64,000 nt of DNA. It comes from Patellaria atrata CBS 101060. Its lineage: Eukaryota > Ascomycota > Dothideomycetes > Patellariales > Patellariaceae. The notes beneath the pieces were generated by a model. The model saw only the letters and a list, made by a program, of their open reading frames with translations, was not told the origin of the DNA and did no database searches. This document shows positions 34,525 through 47,085 of the stretch, in pieces (within the stretch, counting starts at the first letter, position 1; each line of letters begins with the position of its first letter). The stretch is from the NCBI GenBank assembly GCA_010093705.1, contig MU006105.1, positions 163,960 through 227,959 of the forward strand. The letters run 5' to 3'. Both the position numbers and the translations under genes were made by a program.

Positions 34525-35575
34525 CTAGACCTTCTTCGCTTCCCTCTCTGCCTTTCTTAAAGCCCTTTTCCTGATACTTTCATGCATAACCTTATTCTGC
34601 TGGATCAATATAGGATTAAAGATCCCCAGTACCTTATTGAAGAACCAGTACGCCAAGCCGTGACTCCAATACGGCGTCAAGGTATCCGGTACGCCAACCG
34701 CACCACCCGGCAACCCAATCTTCGCCAACGTTGACTGTACAAATGGACGCGGTGCAGGAATTAGGACGCTAGTTTTACGGATCTTGCTCATAGCTGATGT
34801 CACGAGGTAGGATTGTACGAGTTGTACCGTAACACCAGAACCCTTGAGCTCAGAAGCGAAAGCGGTAGACCAGAACTGTAAGAAAGCTTTGGAGCCGCTA
34901 TAAGTAGCCAGAAGAGGTGTTGGTGTAGCACCGCCCATAGATGCCATCGTCAAAATGAGGCCTTTACGGCGTTTGACAAGTTTAGGGGCGATTGTCTGCG
35001 TCACGCGAAGAGTGCCCAAGCAGTTTATCGTGATGATATCCGTCATCTCCTTATGCGGAGTCTCCAAAAACGGTACAGGGATAGAGTGCGATTGTCCTAC
35101 ATTGTTGATGAGGATAGAAACATCCAAGTCTTCGACCAGTTGTTGAATCCTAGCGTAATCACTATCCTTGTTCTCAGTAAAGTCCATCGCCAGTATCTTA
35201 GTCTTCACGCTTCCATTCTTGCTTTCAATCTCCTGAGCGAGTGCTTCGAGCTTAGATTGAGTTCGTGAGATGAGAACAATGTTGAAGCCCTTGCGGGCGA
35301 GCTGAAGTGCGAATTCTTTTCCAATGCCATCAGAAGCACCGGTTACTACTGCCCAGGAACCTTTGGGCCCGAAACGGGAGAGCTGGTGGGTTGTCAGTTC
35401 AGCAATTAGACTGAGTAAATGTGTAGAATTTGCATACTGATTTCCCTGGAAGGACAAACAGACTGAGCAAGACATAAAGAAAGCTCCAGCTCTGCTTGAG
35501 GATATACAGAGCACCAACCGCGGCGAGAACAACAGTAGCTTTTGGAGCTTGATCTATGAAGTCCTGAAGCGCCAT
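34525..35575 (-). CDS. IFA38: Very-long-chain 3-ketoacyl-CoA reductase
   Basis: NADPH-dependent short-chain dehydrogenase of the ER elongase system, reducing 3-ketoacyl-CoA during very-long-chain fatty acid synthesis for sphingolipids. Exons 35438-35575 and 34525-35382 join to 331 aa. One N-terminal membrane segment (about 13-42) precedes the Rossmann nucleotide motif TGASDGIGK (60-68). NNVGQSH follows, then catalytic Ser194, Tyr207 and Lys211 (YSGSK), with a second hydrophobic stretch near 290 ([16 protein letters not shown]) and a basic C-terminus ending in KAEREAKKV. Yeast Ifa38 carries a C-terminal dilysine-type signal; here the end is near but not exactly that. Its start is 342 bp from the divergent ERG28 start. 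Confidence 0.92.
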
Positions 35576-35917
35576 TGCGACCGTGTCGACGCGAAATATA
35601 TAAGAATTCAGTATGTAGAAGAGAGAAGATATCTCCAAGTCTCTCCTCAATTGACTCTACTGTTGACTCGAGGATTCAACGAGACGACAATTTTAGCTTG
35701 GCATAAGCAGTTGGAAGCTTGGGCCACATCGACGTCGTGGTTGGCTGATCTCTGCGAGAAGAGAAGCTGAGAATTGAGCGTCTGAAAACCCCTAAACGTC
35801 TTGATTTCTCCTGAACGAAACTTATCTACTGTAGTGAGAAAAACACGTCAAGCTCAGTATACACTATCGTCCCTGTTACTATCGTTTCAAGCCTCAATTG
35901 GCTCATCTAACCCACCC
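35576..35917. promoter_or_regulatory. Bidirectional promoter of ketoacyl-CoA reductase and ERG28
   Basis: A 342 bp region that must drive two ER lipid genes in opposite directions. I see no clear sterol-response element or TATA box. A minus-strand reading just above 35575 is open for about 25 codons but has no better start. Confidence 0.5.
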
Positions 35918-36441
35918 ATGGCCGCTCTATCCTCCTATTTTGGCCTGCCAGACCATGATGGTTTGTTGCCAAAGTGGCTGCTTTTTGTAAGTGGTTGCAG
36001 AGATTCGCTCAATCCAACACCTTATCATGGCCTTATCCACCTTCTAACACTTCAACCACAATATAGGTCGGTTCCGTCGCAACCCTCAATGCCTTCCAAG
36101 CCTACCGTAGCCCTCTATACACCGCACGCGTCTATCTCGGTACCAAATCCCACTTGAACCCCGAATCAACCGTCCCATCAGTCGGAGCTTTAGGCTCACG
36201 CGCATTCGGAACTTGGACATTGACAAGCGGAATCATTCGCTTCATCGCCGCCTACAATCTTGAGAATCCAGTCGCGTACCAATTGGCCTTTGCATCTTAT
36301 ATCATTGCTCTGGCGCATTTCGGGTCGGAATGGTTTTACTATGGAACTGCGAAAATGGGACCTGGGATTTTGGGTCCGTTAATCATCAGTAGTAGTACGC
36401 TGGTATGGATGTGGTTACAGTGGGATTATTACGTGACATAG
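35918..36441 (+). CDS. ERG28: Ergosterol biosynthesis scaffold protein ERG28
   Basis: ER membrane scaffold that tethers the C-4 demethylation enzymes (Erg25, Erg26, Erg27) and Erg6. Exons 35918-35986 and 36067-36441 join to 147 aa, the normal length. Features: LPKWLLFVGSVATLNAFQAY, SPLYTARVYLG, VGALGSRAFGTWTLTSGIIRF, AYNLENPVAYQLAFASYIIALAHFGSEW and a last hydrophobic run with TLVWMWLQWDYYVT, giving four membrane segments. The intron (GTAAGT, 80 nt) interrupts the first membrane segment. It converges with GAL7, 163 bp away. Confidence 0.96.
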
Positions 36442-36604
36442 GGGGAGTAGACATTAGAGGGAATCCCCTTTGGTTGAAAAGTCCATTAAGGTGCAACAAG
36501 TTATTTGTGACGGGTGGATAAATAATGTTATGCAGATGTTGAGGAGTATTACCCTCTATCTCGTGAATCTGTCCATGTATCTACATCACCTTCCGAGAGG
36601 ATGA

Positions 36605-38369
<1,765 letters not shown>

Positions 38370-39427
38370 ATGGCTGGCATGATGCCTAGTTCAGCTACCT
38401 CCTCCTCCAACCCATACACTCAATACGATAATGATGCGATCGAGCGAGACCTGATAGACCCAGATGATGGTTAGTTGACTGATAACTGCAAGTTTGTTCT
38501 TCCAGCTTAATGGTGCTTTAGCTACGCTTGATGATCTCGACGATCCCCTTCAAAGTTCCGATCGTGCCCCTTTAACGGGGAACATCCAATCTTCGTCTTC
38601 AGACAGTCGCAACACGCAATCCTACCTAACCTCTTCAGTCCCGGGAGAAGACCGAAGAGCTCCGAGTAATACAATTGACGAAACTGTATGGGAGACTCTG
38701 TCCCGTGATCTGTTGGCAATATGGGAAAAGCTGAAGCAAGTTATGTGGCCTAAATACATCCTAGGCGGCTTGATGCAAAGAGGAGGCGGTATTGGTGCGG
38801 AAGAAAGAGGCGAGGCCCCTGCTCTCGCAGAAGGAATCAGAGGTATAGCTGGAAGATGGCCCGATGCGGATGTTATACTGCAGGGAGGGATGAGTGAGGG
38901 CTTGAGGGATTGGGATCTATGGTAAGCTTGACCGAGCATCGCCGTCCCGTTACATGACTAATTCAGAAAAAGGGGTCCTCTTCTTTTCTGCCTTCTGCTC
39001 AGTTTCTTCATATCGAGGGGAACGGATAAAGATGATAGGGATCTCGCATTTTCCGGCATCTTCACTATGGTCTGGCTTGGTGAGGCAGTCGTCACCCTTC
39101 AGATCAAGCTTCTAGGGGGCAACATGTAAGTTTCCGCTCATACGCCCTGTACTAGAGAAGGCTAATATGAGATGAAGATCGTTCTTCCAGTCAATTTCCA
39201 TCATTGGATATACCCTGTTTCCACTGGTGATTGCGTCCCTCCTTAGCGCAATTGGTATTCCCTTCATCGTGAGGATACCAGTATACCTAGTGCTTGTTGC
39301 ATGGTCTCTTGCTGCTGGAGTGAGTATTCTTGGGGGCTCAGGTGTTGTTAGGAATCGTGTTGGAATCGCAGTATACCCATTATTTGTGTATTATATTAGT
39401 TTAGGTTGTCTTTGCCTGATCAGTTGA
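38370..39427 (+). CDS. YIP4: YIP1-family Golgi membrane protein (YIP4/YIPF6)
   Basis: Golgi/TGN membrane protein that binds Ypt/Rab GTPases and other Yip proteins. Exons 38370-38469, 38522-38921, 38973-39125 and 39178-39427 join to 300 aa. An acidic and Ser-rich cytosolic N-terminus (NPYTQYDNDAIERDLIDPDD, NTIDETVWETLSRDL) leads to LKQVMWPK and DWDLWGPLLFCLLLSFFI. Then come FSGIFTMVWLGEAVVTLQIKLLGGN, ISFFQSISIIGYTLFPLV and three more hydrophobic segments ending YPLFVYYISLGCLCLI: five membrane segments in all. The pattern DLWGPLLF / KLLGGNISFFQS is that of YIPF6. The intron 2 acceptor must be AAAAAG at 38972; the nearer TTCAG would create a stop. Confidence 0.87.
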
Positions 39428-40288
39428 AGTACGAACGAAGCTGGAGGATTTGATCTTTGATATTATTGTAGTTTTAATAGTGGAGATTAGAACTATTTTT
39501 GGATTGAAACAGAAAAGATGGTAAATGTTTCCTTATCGTGAAGATTACAGTACCGAGGGCATGGATGCATATGGGATTTTAACGAAATTTCAACCCCACC
39601 AATGATTCAATCGGTTCCGCAACGCCCAAGTTCAAACCCTCGAACCCTAAAACGTCTCCCTCGTCCTCTCCCGCACACAGAAAAGAACACAAGCGCCAGT
39701 TCATTTAAACAAACAGCCATTCACCGCGCGCTTCTTACTTGAAACTTCTTATTTACTGCGTCTACCCTTCGCGTGTCTCGCTCTGACGTGTAAACCAGCT
39801 CGCGAAACCCGCTAACCATTCTCCTGTGCCTCACGTTCACGTTCCACTGTCTTCAGATTCGACTTTCGTACAACAAAGCATTACCGGTAGACCATATCAA
39901 TCACGACCGATCTTCTGTACTCTCCCGGAGCTACGCTTGCTATTGTTCAACACCAACTCCTCACCCACCAGCGACTATCCTCTTAGACGTCTTATCAGGT
40001 TGTGCTGACAGCTCATACCTCTCAGCAGCACGACGCATTCCTCTCTACTACGTTTCCCATACTCTCACCGAGTGATCGACTTCCTTCTATCCTGCACAGT
40101 TCTTCAATTTCTCTAATATACTTCGCCTTTGTAGGAGAGTCACGGTTCACTTAGCACAAGCCCTCAACTGCCAGAGCACTATCAAAGTCTACATCACACC
40201 GGTAAACCCGCAACCATATTTGCTGAGTATACTGTAACTTTCGAAAACAACACAAATACAAACCACAATAGATTCGAATTTGGCGGAA
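39428..40288. promoter_or_regulatory. Promoter and long pyrimidine-rich leader of the Ran-binding protein gene
   Basis: No gene. From about 39590 the plus strand is C/T/A-rich with short CCCTCG and CTCAC blocks, which suggests a transcribed leader of several hundred bases. A CTTTGTAG near 40130 could be an acceptor of a leader intron, but no donor stands out. Confidence 0.35.
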
Positions 40289-42350
40289 ATGTCCCCCCCA
40301 ACAGCTCAACGACGTGGCTCACCGCAAGCGACAGAAAAGCGACCTCCAGACGACCAACCTGTCATGGAGGGAACCACTAAACGAGCACCCTCCACTAACA
40401 GCGATAGCGAAGGAGAACGACCCGTGAGAGAGCAAATGAAGAATACTACGATTGCCGGATCACAAGCAGATACCAGTGTTGATAACATGAGCGAAGGAAG
40501 TGACAACGGCGTAATCCAGGCCACGATAGAGGTTAATGAATCTCAAAAGGTGGAATCAAGCGATAGGGGACGTCTAAGGCGTAAACGAAGCATCCAAGAC
40601 ATTGAAGGAGAGCAACTTGAAGATACGCCGGCCCCTAAAGCGAACAGACATCTTCGCAAACGATCTCGAGACATTCAAGCGGGTGAAACAGATTTTGATG
40701 CGATCCGACGGGTTACGTCCCCGCATCCTCCTCCAAATGAGGCTGAAGAGACATCAATGGAAGATGCCGTAGAACCTACAATTAACGGGACTGGTGGAAA
40801 TAGAAGCAACACTCCGGACAAGGATAGTTCAAAAGCGTCTTCCTCCAGTCCAGGCCACAAACGGAGTAGAGAGGAATATCTGGAAGACGAACAAAAGGAT
40901 GTAACTCCTACTGTTGATCTTGACACCGAAATCAAGGACGCAATTAATGGTGAATACAAGCAAGCAGTTTCACCGCAGTCCATATCTATTGAAAAGAATC
41001 AACCTCGAACGAAGCGTCACAGGGATAGCTACAGTCCGCAGTCTACCATTCCAGATGTCGAACCTCTGTCAGAGGTAGGGACGGAGACAAAGGTAAGTCG
41101 AACATTATCATATGTAGGGAAGTCGTTCTCCAACACGAATATAGATTCCTCCAAGCAGCGGATTTGCCAATACTTCTTCCACTTCACCCTTTGGTGCACT
41201 CGCAGGTAGTAAGTCCCCTCCAAGTCAACCCCAGACTTCTTCGACAGCTTTCGCCAAATCTGGATTCGGTGCGCTGGCAAACTCAACATCATCCCCTTTT
41301 GGCTCCATGTCTCCATCTACTGGCAACAAGAGTCCGTTTGGTGCATTCGGGACCTCCACTACTTCGAAACTCTCCTCTTTTGCAAGCCCAGTGGCAACAG
41401 ATAAACCATCCTCTACCACTTTTGGAGGAGGAGCAACTGCCGGAGATAAGTCACCATTTGCTGCCGCTTTTAGCACATCTACTTTAGGTAATGGTACTTC
41501 TGGCTTTAGTGGTCTAGGAGCAAGTAGCTTTGGCTCGAGATTGAGTTCAGGATTTGGAACTTTAGCAGGTGGAGGTCTCTCTTCATTTGCAAGCGGTGGC
41601 GGTCAGATCACCGGATTGAGTGAAAAGCCCGCGAAACCTTTTGGAGCCCCGGAAAGTGACGAGGAGGAAGACGATGAAGATGATACAGATGATGAAGATG
41701 ATGAGGATGCACAAAAGGACGAGGATAGAGAAGACAATGAAGCACCAAAGACGAAAGCAATCATCTTTGATGGAGATGAGAAGAAGGATAAGCGTAAAGA
41801 TGGTATGTCTTTAAAAGTAGCTTCATCATCATTACCTCAATCCCCTAACGCTTCTGAATCTACAGTTGAAACCGGAGAAGAGAATGAGACCACCGTCTTC
41901 GTTTCTCGAGCCAAGCTCTATACATACGTCAAGGTCGACGGCAAGTCCGACAAGAAGGAGTGGAAAGAGCGTGGTGTAGGCACACTAAAGCTCAATAAGC
42001 GCAACGCATCGACCACCGTAAATGACGACGATACCGAGGCTGGTCCTAAGGTGGAGCCAGTCAAAGCTCGTTTCGTCATGCGTGCCGATGCTACGCACAA
42101 TGTGATTCTTAACACAGCCGTCCAAAAGGATCTTAAGGTTGGTGATCCCCAAGGCGGACCCCCTAAAGGGATGTATGTCTACTTCTGGGGTAGCGTGGAT
42201 GGTAAGGCATTAGAATTAATGCAGTTCAAGGTAAGATATTCAACATGGTTTTCTACGTATATATATAGCCGGCTAATTCCTTTGTAGCTGAAGCAGCAAA
42301 ACGCAACAGATTTGTGCGAGAAGGTCAAGGAACTTCAAGATCAGATGTGA
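40289..42350 (+). CDS. RanBD1-domain nuclear transport protein (YRB2/RanBP3-like)
   Basis: Likely cofactor of Crm1-dependent nuclear export, binding Ran-GTP. Exons 40289-41092, 41145-42230 and 42288-42350 join to 650 aa. A hydrophilic, Lys/Arg and Ser-rich N-terminal half (KRRRSIQD-like runs such as LRRKRSIQDIEG, and RHLRKRSRD as possible nuclear signals) comes first. A central FG-type segment follows (SPFGAL, SGFGAL, SPFGSM, SPFGAFG, about 280-430). A strongly acidic stretch is near 438-465. The RanBD1 domain occupies about 513-650 (VFVSRAKLYTYVKVDG, WKERGVGTLKLNK, RFVMRADATHNVILNTAV, VYFWGSVDGKALELMQFK). The last exon encodes the terminal helix LKQQNATDLCEKVKELQDQM. A Nup50-type nucleoporin is the alternative. 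Confidence 0.8.
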
Positions 42351-42538
42351 TCGAACGAACGGGTCTCTGGAGACTTCATTACTTAATAGGCGCTATTTGC
42401 AATGGTTCTCTTGGTGCATAAACACGGAGCGGTTGGAGCATTTGGATCGGGTTTGTTTATATAGAGACCACGCATCGCCTCTTGGACTTATGGCCCTCTT
42501 TGGCCGTCTGAGTGTGTGATCTATCATGTTGATACATT

Positions 42539-42561
42539 GGCATGGGCATGGGCATGGGCAT
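42539..42561. repeat. GGGCAT hexamer microsatellite
   Basis: Four tandem copies of GGGCAT in the 3' flank of the Ran-binding protein gene, about 190 bases after its stop. Too short to be more than a slippage tract. Confidence 0.7.
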
Positions 42562-42704
42562 TCTTGAATAGCCTCTCTACTTTTGATCATCATTGCAATA
42601 AAAGCAAATTTCACATCTTGTTGTTCATAGTTTCATTTTAAAGTGTTACAAACGTCTTTAATTATTACGATCCCATCCTGAAACAACTACTACCACAGTA
42701 TACC

Positions 42705-44369
42705 CTACATATCCAACTCAACCTCCCCGACGCCCCTACTCACACAACTTAACATCCCACCTTCCTTCTCCCCCTCCGTAAGCCCGTCGCCCCTATGCTC
42801 CACCCTCCCCCCGCAAACAGGGACTCTACACGACCCACAACTGCCCGCCTCGCACGAGCTATCGACATCGAAGCCGGCTTCCCTCAACACAGCCAAGAGA
42901 CTCTTATCCGCATCCACCGTCAGCGTCCTCTCGCTCTTCCGCAGCTTCACCGTGAACAGATCGCCAGAGACATCCGCGCCGAAAGCCTCGAAGTGGACGA
43001 ATTCCTTCCTAATGCCGCATTCCTTAGCCGCGTAAGCCACGGCGTCCATCAGTCGCTGCGGCCCACAAGAGTAGACGTGTGTATTCGGCCCCGTCTCCGC
43101 CAGAACGGCGAAGACATCCAATCTCTCCCCCGCCGAGCGGTCGTATATCCGTACGTTCGGGCCGAACTTGGACAAGAGGGCGCGGAAGGGTATATCGGCC
43201 GTGGAGCGCACGGCGTAGTGCAAGCGCCAGCTTCGGTTGTGCGCGTGGAGGAAGTCGGCGGCGGCGATGAAGGTAGTGATGCCGATGCCGCCGGCCATGA
43301 TGGTGTGGTGGTCGGCTGTCGCTGCGAGGGGGAAGGAGGCGGTGATGGTGCTGGCGGAGATCACGGTTCCGACCCTGACGGTCTCGTGGATGTACTTTGA
43401 GCCGCCGCGGCTTTGGGCGTCGAGGGCGATGCCGAGGGTGAAGGCGTTCGTGGAGCCCGAGACCACGGAGTAGGCGCGGACGAGCTTGCCGGGGAGGTGG
43501 AGGCGGACGTGAGAGCCTGGTTGCACCGGTGAGGGGGAGGGGGAGGATGAGAGCGCTGAGAGGGTCAGGGCGCAGATACGGGGTGTTTCCATCGTGCGTG
43601 CTGTGACTTTGTAGTCCTTCCAGGGTTTCATGGCCATTTCGGTTCCTCCTAGTAGACGGGAGATCTGGTCTTCCACTTTACCTTTGTCGAGCCGCTTCTG
43701 GAAGATCTTCTTAGTTTCCGAGGAGAGGGATTCGAGTTGGATCAGCTCTTTCATGGCTGAGGGGTTGGACATCTCGGTCCAGAGGTATTGTTGGACACGG
43801 TGGATGGTCCATGTGGGATTTCGCCGCTCCAGCAACTCCATGGTGTCGCCTGCTTTGATCTCCCCTTCCACAAGTACCCGCATATATATGCCTGTTCGAC
43901 CCAGCGTCTGCGAGAGCCTCGACATGCCTGCATGCCCGAAGCGGTGGTTAAGTTTCGCGCAGGGAGCACGGGGCTGCGCTACTTGGATGACGACCTCATC
44001 ACCTATAGCGATCTTATCCCCTATACAAAGATTCCTGTCATTCGCCTCTCTGACGACAAGATTCTCCCCAAACCCACCGATATTGAACTTCTCGGCGCAT
44101 TGCGGGAGTTCCTCCTTCCAATTATCATAAAGACTAGCGCAATATAGGAGGAGTGCCTTGTCAGGACCGCCGTGCGCTTTATGTGCCTGTTGATCCCCAT
44201 CGCAGCCTAACTTAGTAACCCTGACAGGATCCTTGCGGGGGTCTTTGAAGATGGCGGAGTTTAGACCTTTGATGTCGAAGACATCCTTCTTGACCTTACC
44301 AGTGCGAACTTCGAGGAGGGTTTCCCTGCTCCAGGGGACCGAAAGGGACGCATCGGTATGGACTGTCAT
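42705..44369 (-). CDS. MOSC domain - ferredoxin reductase - 2Fe-2S fusion oxidoreductase
   Basis: A 554 aa single-exon protein joining a YiiM-type MOSC domain to a phthalate-dioxygenase-reductase-like module. Residues 25-165 are MOSC (QQAHKAHGGPDKALLLY, GGFGENLVV, CIGDKIAIGDEVVIQVAQPRAPCAKL with the conserved Cys). About 165-235 is the 3-alpha region (NPTWTIHRVQQYLW). The FAD domain has RAYSVVSG (the flavin RxYS motif), the NAD domain has MAGGIGITTFIAAADFL and VYSCGPQRLMDAV. A C-terminal plant-type ferredoxin has Cys506-x4-Cys511-x2-Cys514-x27-Cys542. MOSC proteins handle molybdenum-cofactor-linked reductions of N-hydroxylated bases; here electrons probably run NAD(P)H to FAD to FeS to an unknown acceptor. 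No introns and raised G+C set it apart from its split neighbours; bacterial ancestry is possible. Confidence 0.88.
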   Translation of the reverse strand: MTVHTDASLSVPWSRETLLEVRTGKVKKDVFDIKGLNSAIFKDPRKDPVRVTKLGCDGDQQAHKAHGGPDKALLLYCASLYDNWKEELPQCAEKFNIGGFGENLVVREANDRNLCIGDKIAIGDEVVIQVAQPRAPCAKLNHRFGHAGMSRLSQTLGRTGIYMRVLVEGEIKAGDTMELLERRNPTWTIHRVQQYLWTEMSNPSAMKELIQLESLSSETKKIFQKRLDKGKVEDQISRLLGGTEMAMKPWKDYKVTARTMETPRICALTLSALSSSPSPSPVQPGSHVRLHLPGKLVRAYSVVSGSTNAFTLGIALDAQSRGGSKYIHETVRVGTVISASTITASFPLAATADHHTIMAGGIGITTFIAAADFLHAHNRSWRLHYAVRSTADIPFRALLSKFGPNVRIYDRSAGERLDVFAVLAETGPNTHVYSCGPQRLMDAVAYAAKECGIRKEFVHFEAFGADVSGDLFTVKLRKSERTLTVDADKSLLAVLREAGFDVDSSCEAGSCGSCRVPVCGGRVEHRGDGLTEGEKEGGMLSCVSRGVGEVELDM

Positions 44370-44692
44370 GGCGAAGATTAGGCTTTGATCTTCAGTTAGT
44401 TTTGGGGGATTGTACGTACGGGTGAGAAGTCCGCCTTATACGAGTGGGCGTTAACACAGGTAGCGGTCTCTTGTGATTCAATTGTCCCTAGAGAAACGGT
44501 TTGAGATTTGTGAAGTGGGAAAGTTATGAGTTCAGGTGGATTTGAAATGTTAGGGTGAAGTTATGTCGAGGAGAGGAAAAGGATCTTTAAATAAGTCCAA
44601 CCTCTTTAGGAAGGTCTTTGACTCATTGTACTTGATGCTAGCTTATCATCCAATAAGAAATCTGATTTAGCATCCAGAAAACACAATACTTT

Positions 44693-44725
<33 letters not shown>

Positions 44726-47085
44726 TCGTTGTATTGTATACGGTATATATAAAGAATAGTACTTTGTTTCGGATATGCTCAATGAGAGGAAAATATCAAT
44801 GAAATGAATGACGCAGAGAAATCTGATTGTATGAGAAAGATAATTCAATTGAATAGTGTATAAAAGACCGTGTTTGATAGCTATGAGCGACTGAAAATAA
44901 TACTATTCATTCTAGAAATGATAAATGTTCAACATCGTCCTAACCATGTACCAGGACTGCGGGATGACAGGAAAGCTTCGAGCGTAACTTATAATAAGAA
45001 TGCAACTGAGTCAGAGGGCTGGTGGCCTCATAATGCTTGTTCTCTGATGAGAGATGGTGTCCATCATAGAGCAATGTACAATTAGAGCGGTGTTGTGTTG
45101 GGTCTCAGCCTTGTGGATAATGCGGAGAGCAGGACCGTCGAGACGATAGATCTATTATGGTACTCCATAGTACGTTTAGAGTTGCCGCTGTTGTACTCTA
45201 CACCGCAACCATGCCGCTGTTTTACGGCATATGAGACTCACCAGAGTCATCTTGTCGATTTTCGTCTGAGTTCAGAGCTCGAGACGTTGTGATGATAAGG
45301 TACTCCGTAGGTTGCACCGCGTTGGACTGATCCGTCTCAACCTTAACCACACCGTCGTACGAGAATGGAGACTTCATCTTTGATATCTCATCTCGACGTA
45401 TAGAAGCTCTCTACGTTCGATCTAACAAGTAGAGTTCTCGCTCCAAAATCGCTGGGAGTAAGATAGCAGATGCGCTGTACGGAGTATTGAAAGGCCTTGT
45501 GCTTACGGGCAACTTTTACCATTCCATGACCACTCTCCTCCTATGGACTATGTTCGTTCCTTTGCTCTTGACTCATATCTAGCGGTCTCGATATTATTTT
45601 CTGTAACACAACAGAAAGCGATTGTAAGGCCTTAAGGTCAGATGGCGCTTATGTCAGGATTCGAGGCGGTGCGAAACTTCTACTGACACTGCGCAGAGGC
45701 TGCGCGCACGCCATGTAAGGATTCACTGCTGCTCTCCATCACCATGCCTCCCAGGCGTGAACCCCCGCAAGTCCTGCTAGCCAAACGGGGAATTTGGTCT
45801 TTTGTCTGATGCGAAGTGCAAAGCGAGAGTTGAGGGGATGGACCTGGAAATACGGTAGGGTTTTGCCCATGCTGTTTTCCTGTAAAATTGATGCATATTA
45901 ATTTAGGCAAGGCAGAACATCACCCAACAGCTCGGTATCGACTCGGTTATGAACCGTAGACCAGTATTTCGTCTTCTTTAACTTAACCGTACCTGTCAAA
46001 TCTTTAGTTATCGTACCTTTCGAAGTTTGAAACATGAAGCTTTGCGAAACTGCAGCATCGTTAAAGGTTCTTGATTCAAGCTCCACATGCCATGGGATTT
46101 GGAAGGATGAGGTGGCTGTACAGTCAGATCTCTAGCATTCGAAGCAAGTTAGGACTCCAACTTGGCAAAACCTTCGACTCTCCACCGTCGAGGACCTTCA
46201 GGCTCCAATCCTCTTTCATCACCGCCTCGTATGGCTCCTATGCAGGATGACTTCCCATCAAAGCATTTCCATGCCAACATTCGGCTCTCCACCGAGGCAG
46301 CCGGCCAGCAAACTGGCGGTGCGTCATATTGCAAGAAAAGATCACGATGTTGTGCTAAGAAAGCGCGCCGTTGCCGTCGCTAACACCAGAGACGGATATG
46401 ATTGACTTACTCAGCCAGCCTTAATTGGGCAAACTCTTCGGCGGACATTTTTCTAAGAAGCTTAAATTTCTGCATGTGGTGAAGATCGGTATAGCGGCTT
46501 GTACCTTTGCTATCCTACGTAGAGTCAGTTTTCAGCTTCTTTTAGTCTTTTAGACCAAAGAAAACAATTGATCGTCACCATGACTTCGACGGAGGAGACC
46601 CGAGCTCTGTTTAGGGTCGCCAAATCTCGTGTTTACATGGATCCCGTTCCAGATAGCCTACTTTTGACAGCTCAGACCGTGCCTATCCCTCGTGTTATTT
46701 GGGGGTTAACCGTCATCAAAGCCTTACTGCCTTCGCCGGTTTGAGACATGGCCTGTTGCGCACAGCCATGTAACCATTCTTAGAGAATGATCTACAGATT
46801 CACATCCCACGGGCAAGGGCGAGCGAGGTCCCCACAAGGGTCAACTCTAGCAATAGCTTTTGAGGCTGACCATATGCGTTCCGATAGTGGAGCATTTACT
46901 GACATTGCGGAAGACGGCACTGAAGCTATCGATATTGATTTCGGTATAAAAGAGTTCGGGGAACGGCCCCAAGAAACAATGTCAAAGAAGCATTATACCC
47001 ATTTCCTTTCCAGTTGTCTAGAACCATTTCCATTTCCTTTTCCTTGCCTCTTTGTCTGTCGTTGAAAGTATTTGTAGTAGTAATC
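44370..47085. other. 2.7 kb spacer, no gene accepted
   Basis: Holds the fusion gene promoter, a T-rich tract at 44690-44724, short frames without recognisable motifs (45910-45680 -, 46086-45898 -, 46162-46383 +, 46787-47065 +) and, at its right end, the oxidase promoter. A 54-codon frame starting at 46580 (MTSTEETRALF) has no family match I know. Confidence 0.4.
46945..46952 (+). promoter_or_regulatory. TATA box of the laccase-like gene
   Basis: TATAAAAG, 134 bases before the proposed start codon. A start of transcription about 30 bases downstream would place an earlier ATG (46979) in the leader, opening a 29-codon frame that would then act as an upstream ORF. Inference from sequence only. 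Confidence 0.4.

Noticed and set aside
42795-43400. 201-codon plus-strand open frame
   Set aside because: Lies antisense within the MOSC-reductase gene; a composition shadow of its G+C-rich codons.
46787-47065. 92-codon plus-strand frame before the laccase-like gene
   Set aside because: Overlaps the TATA box and leader; acidic part looks protein-like but no homology recognised.
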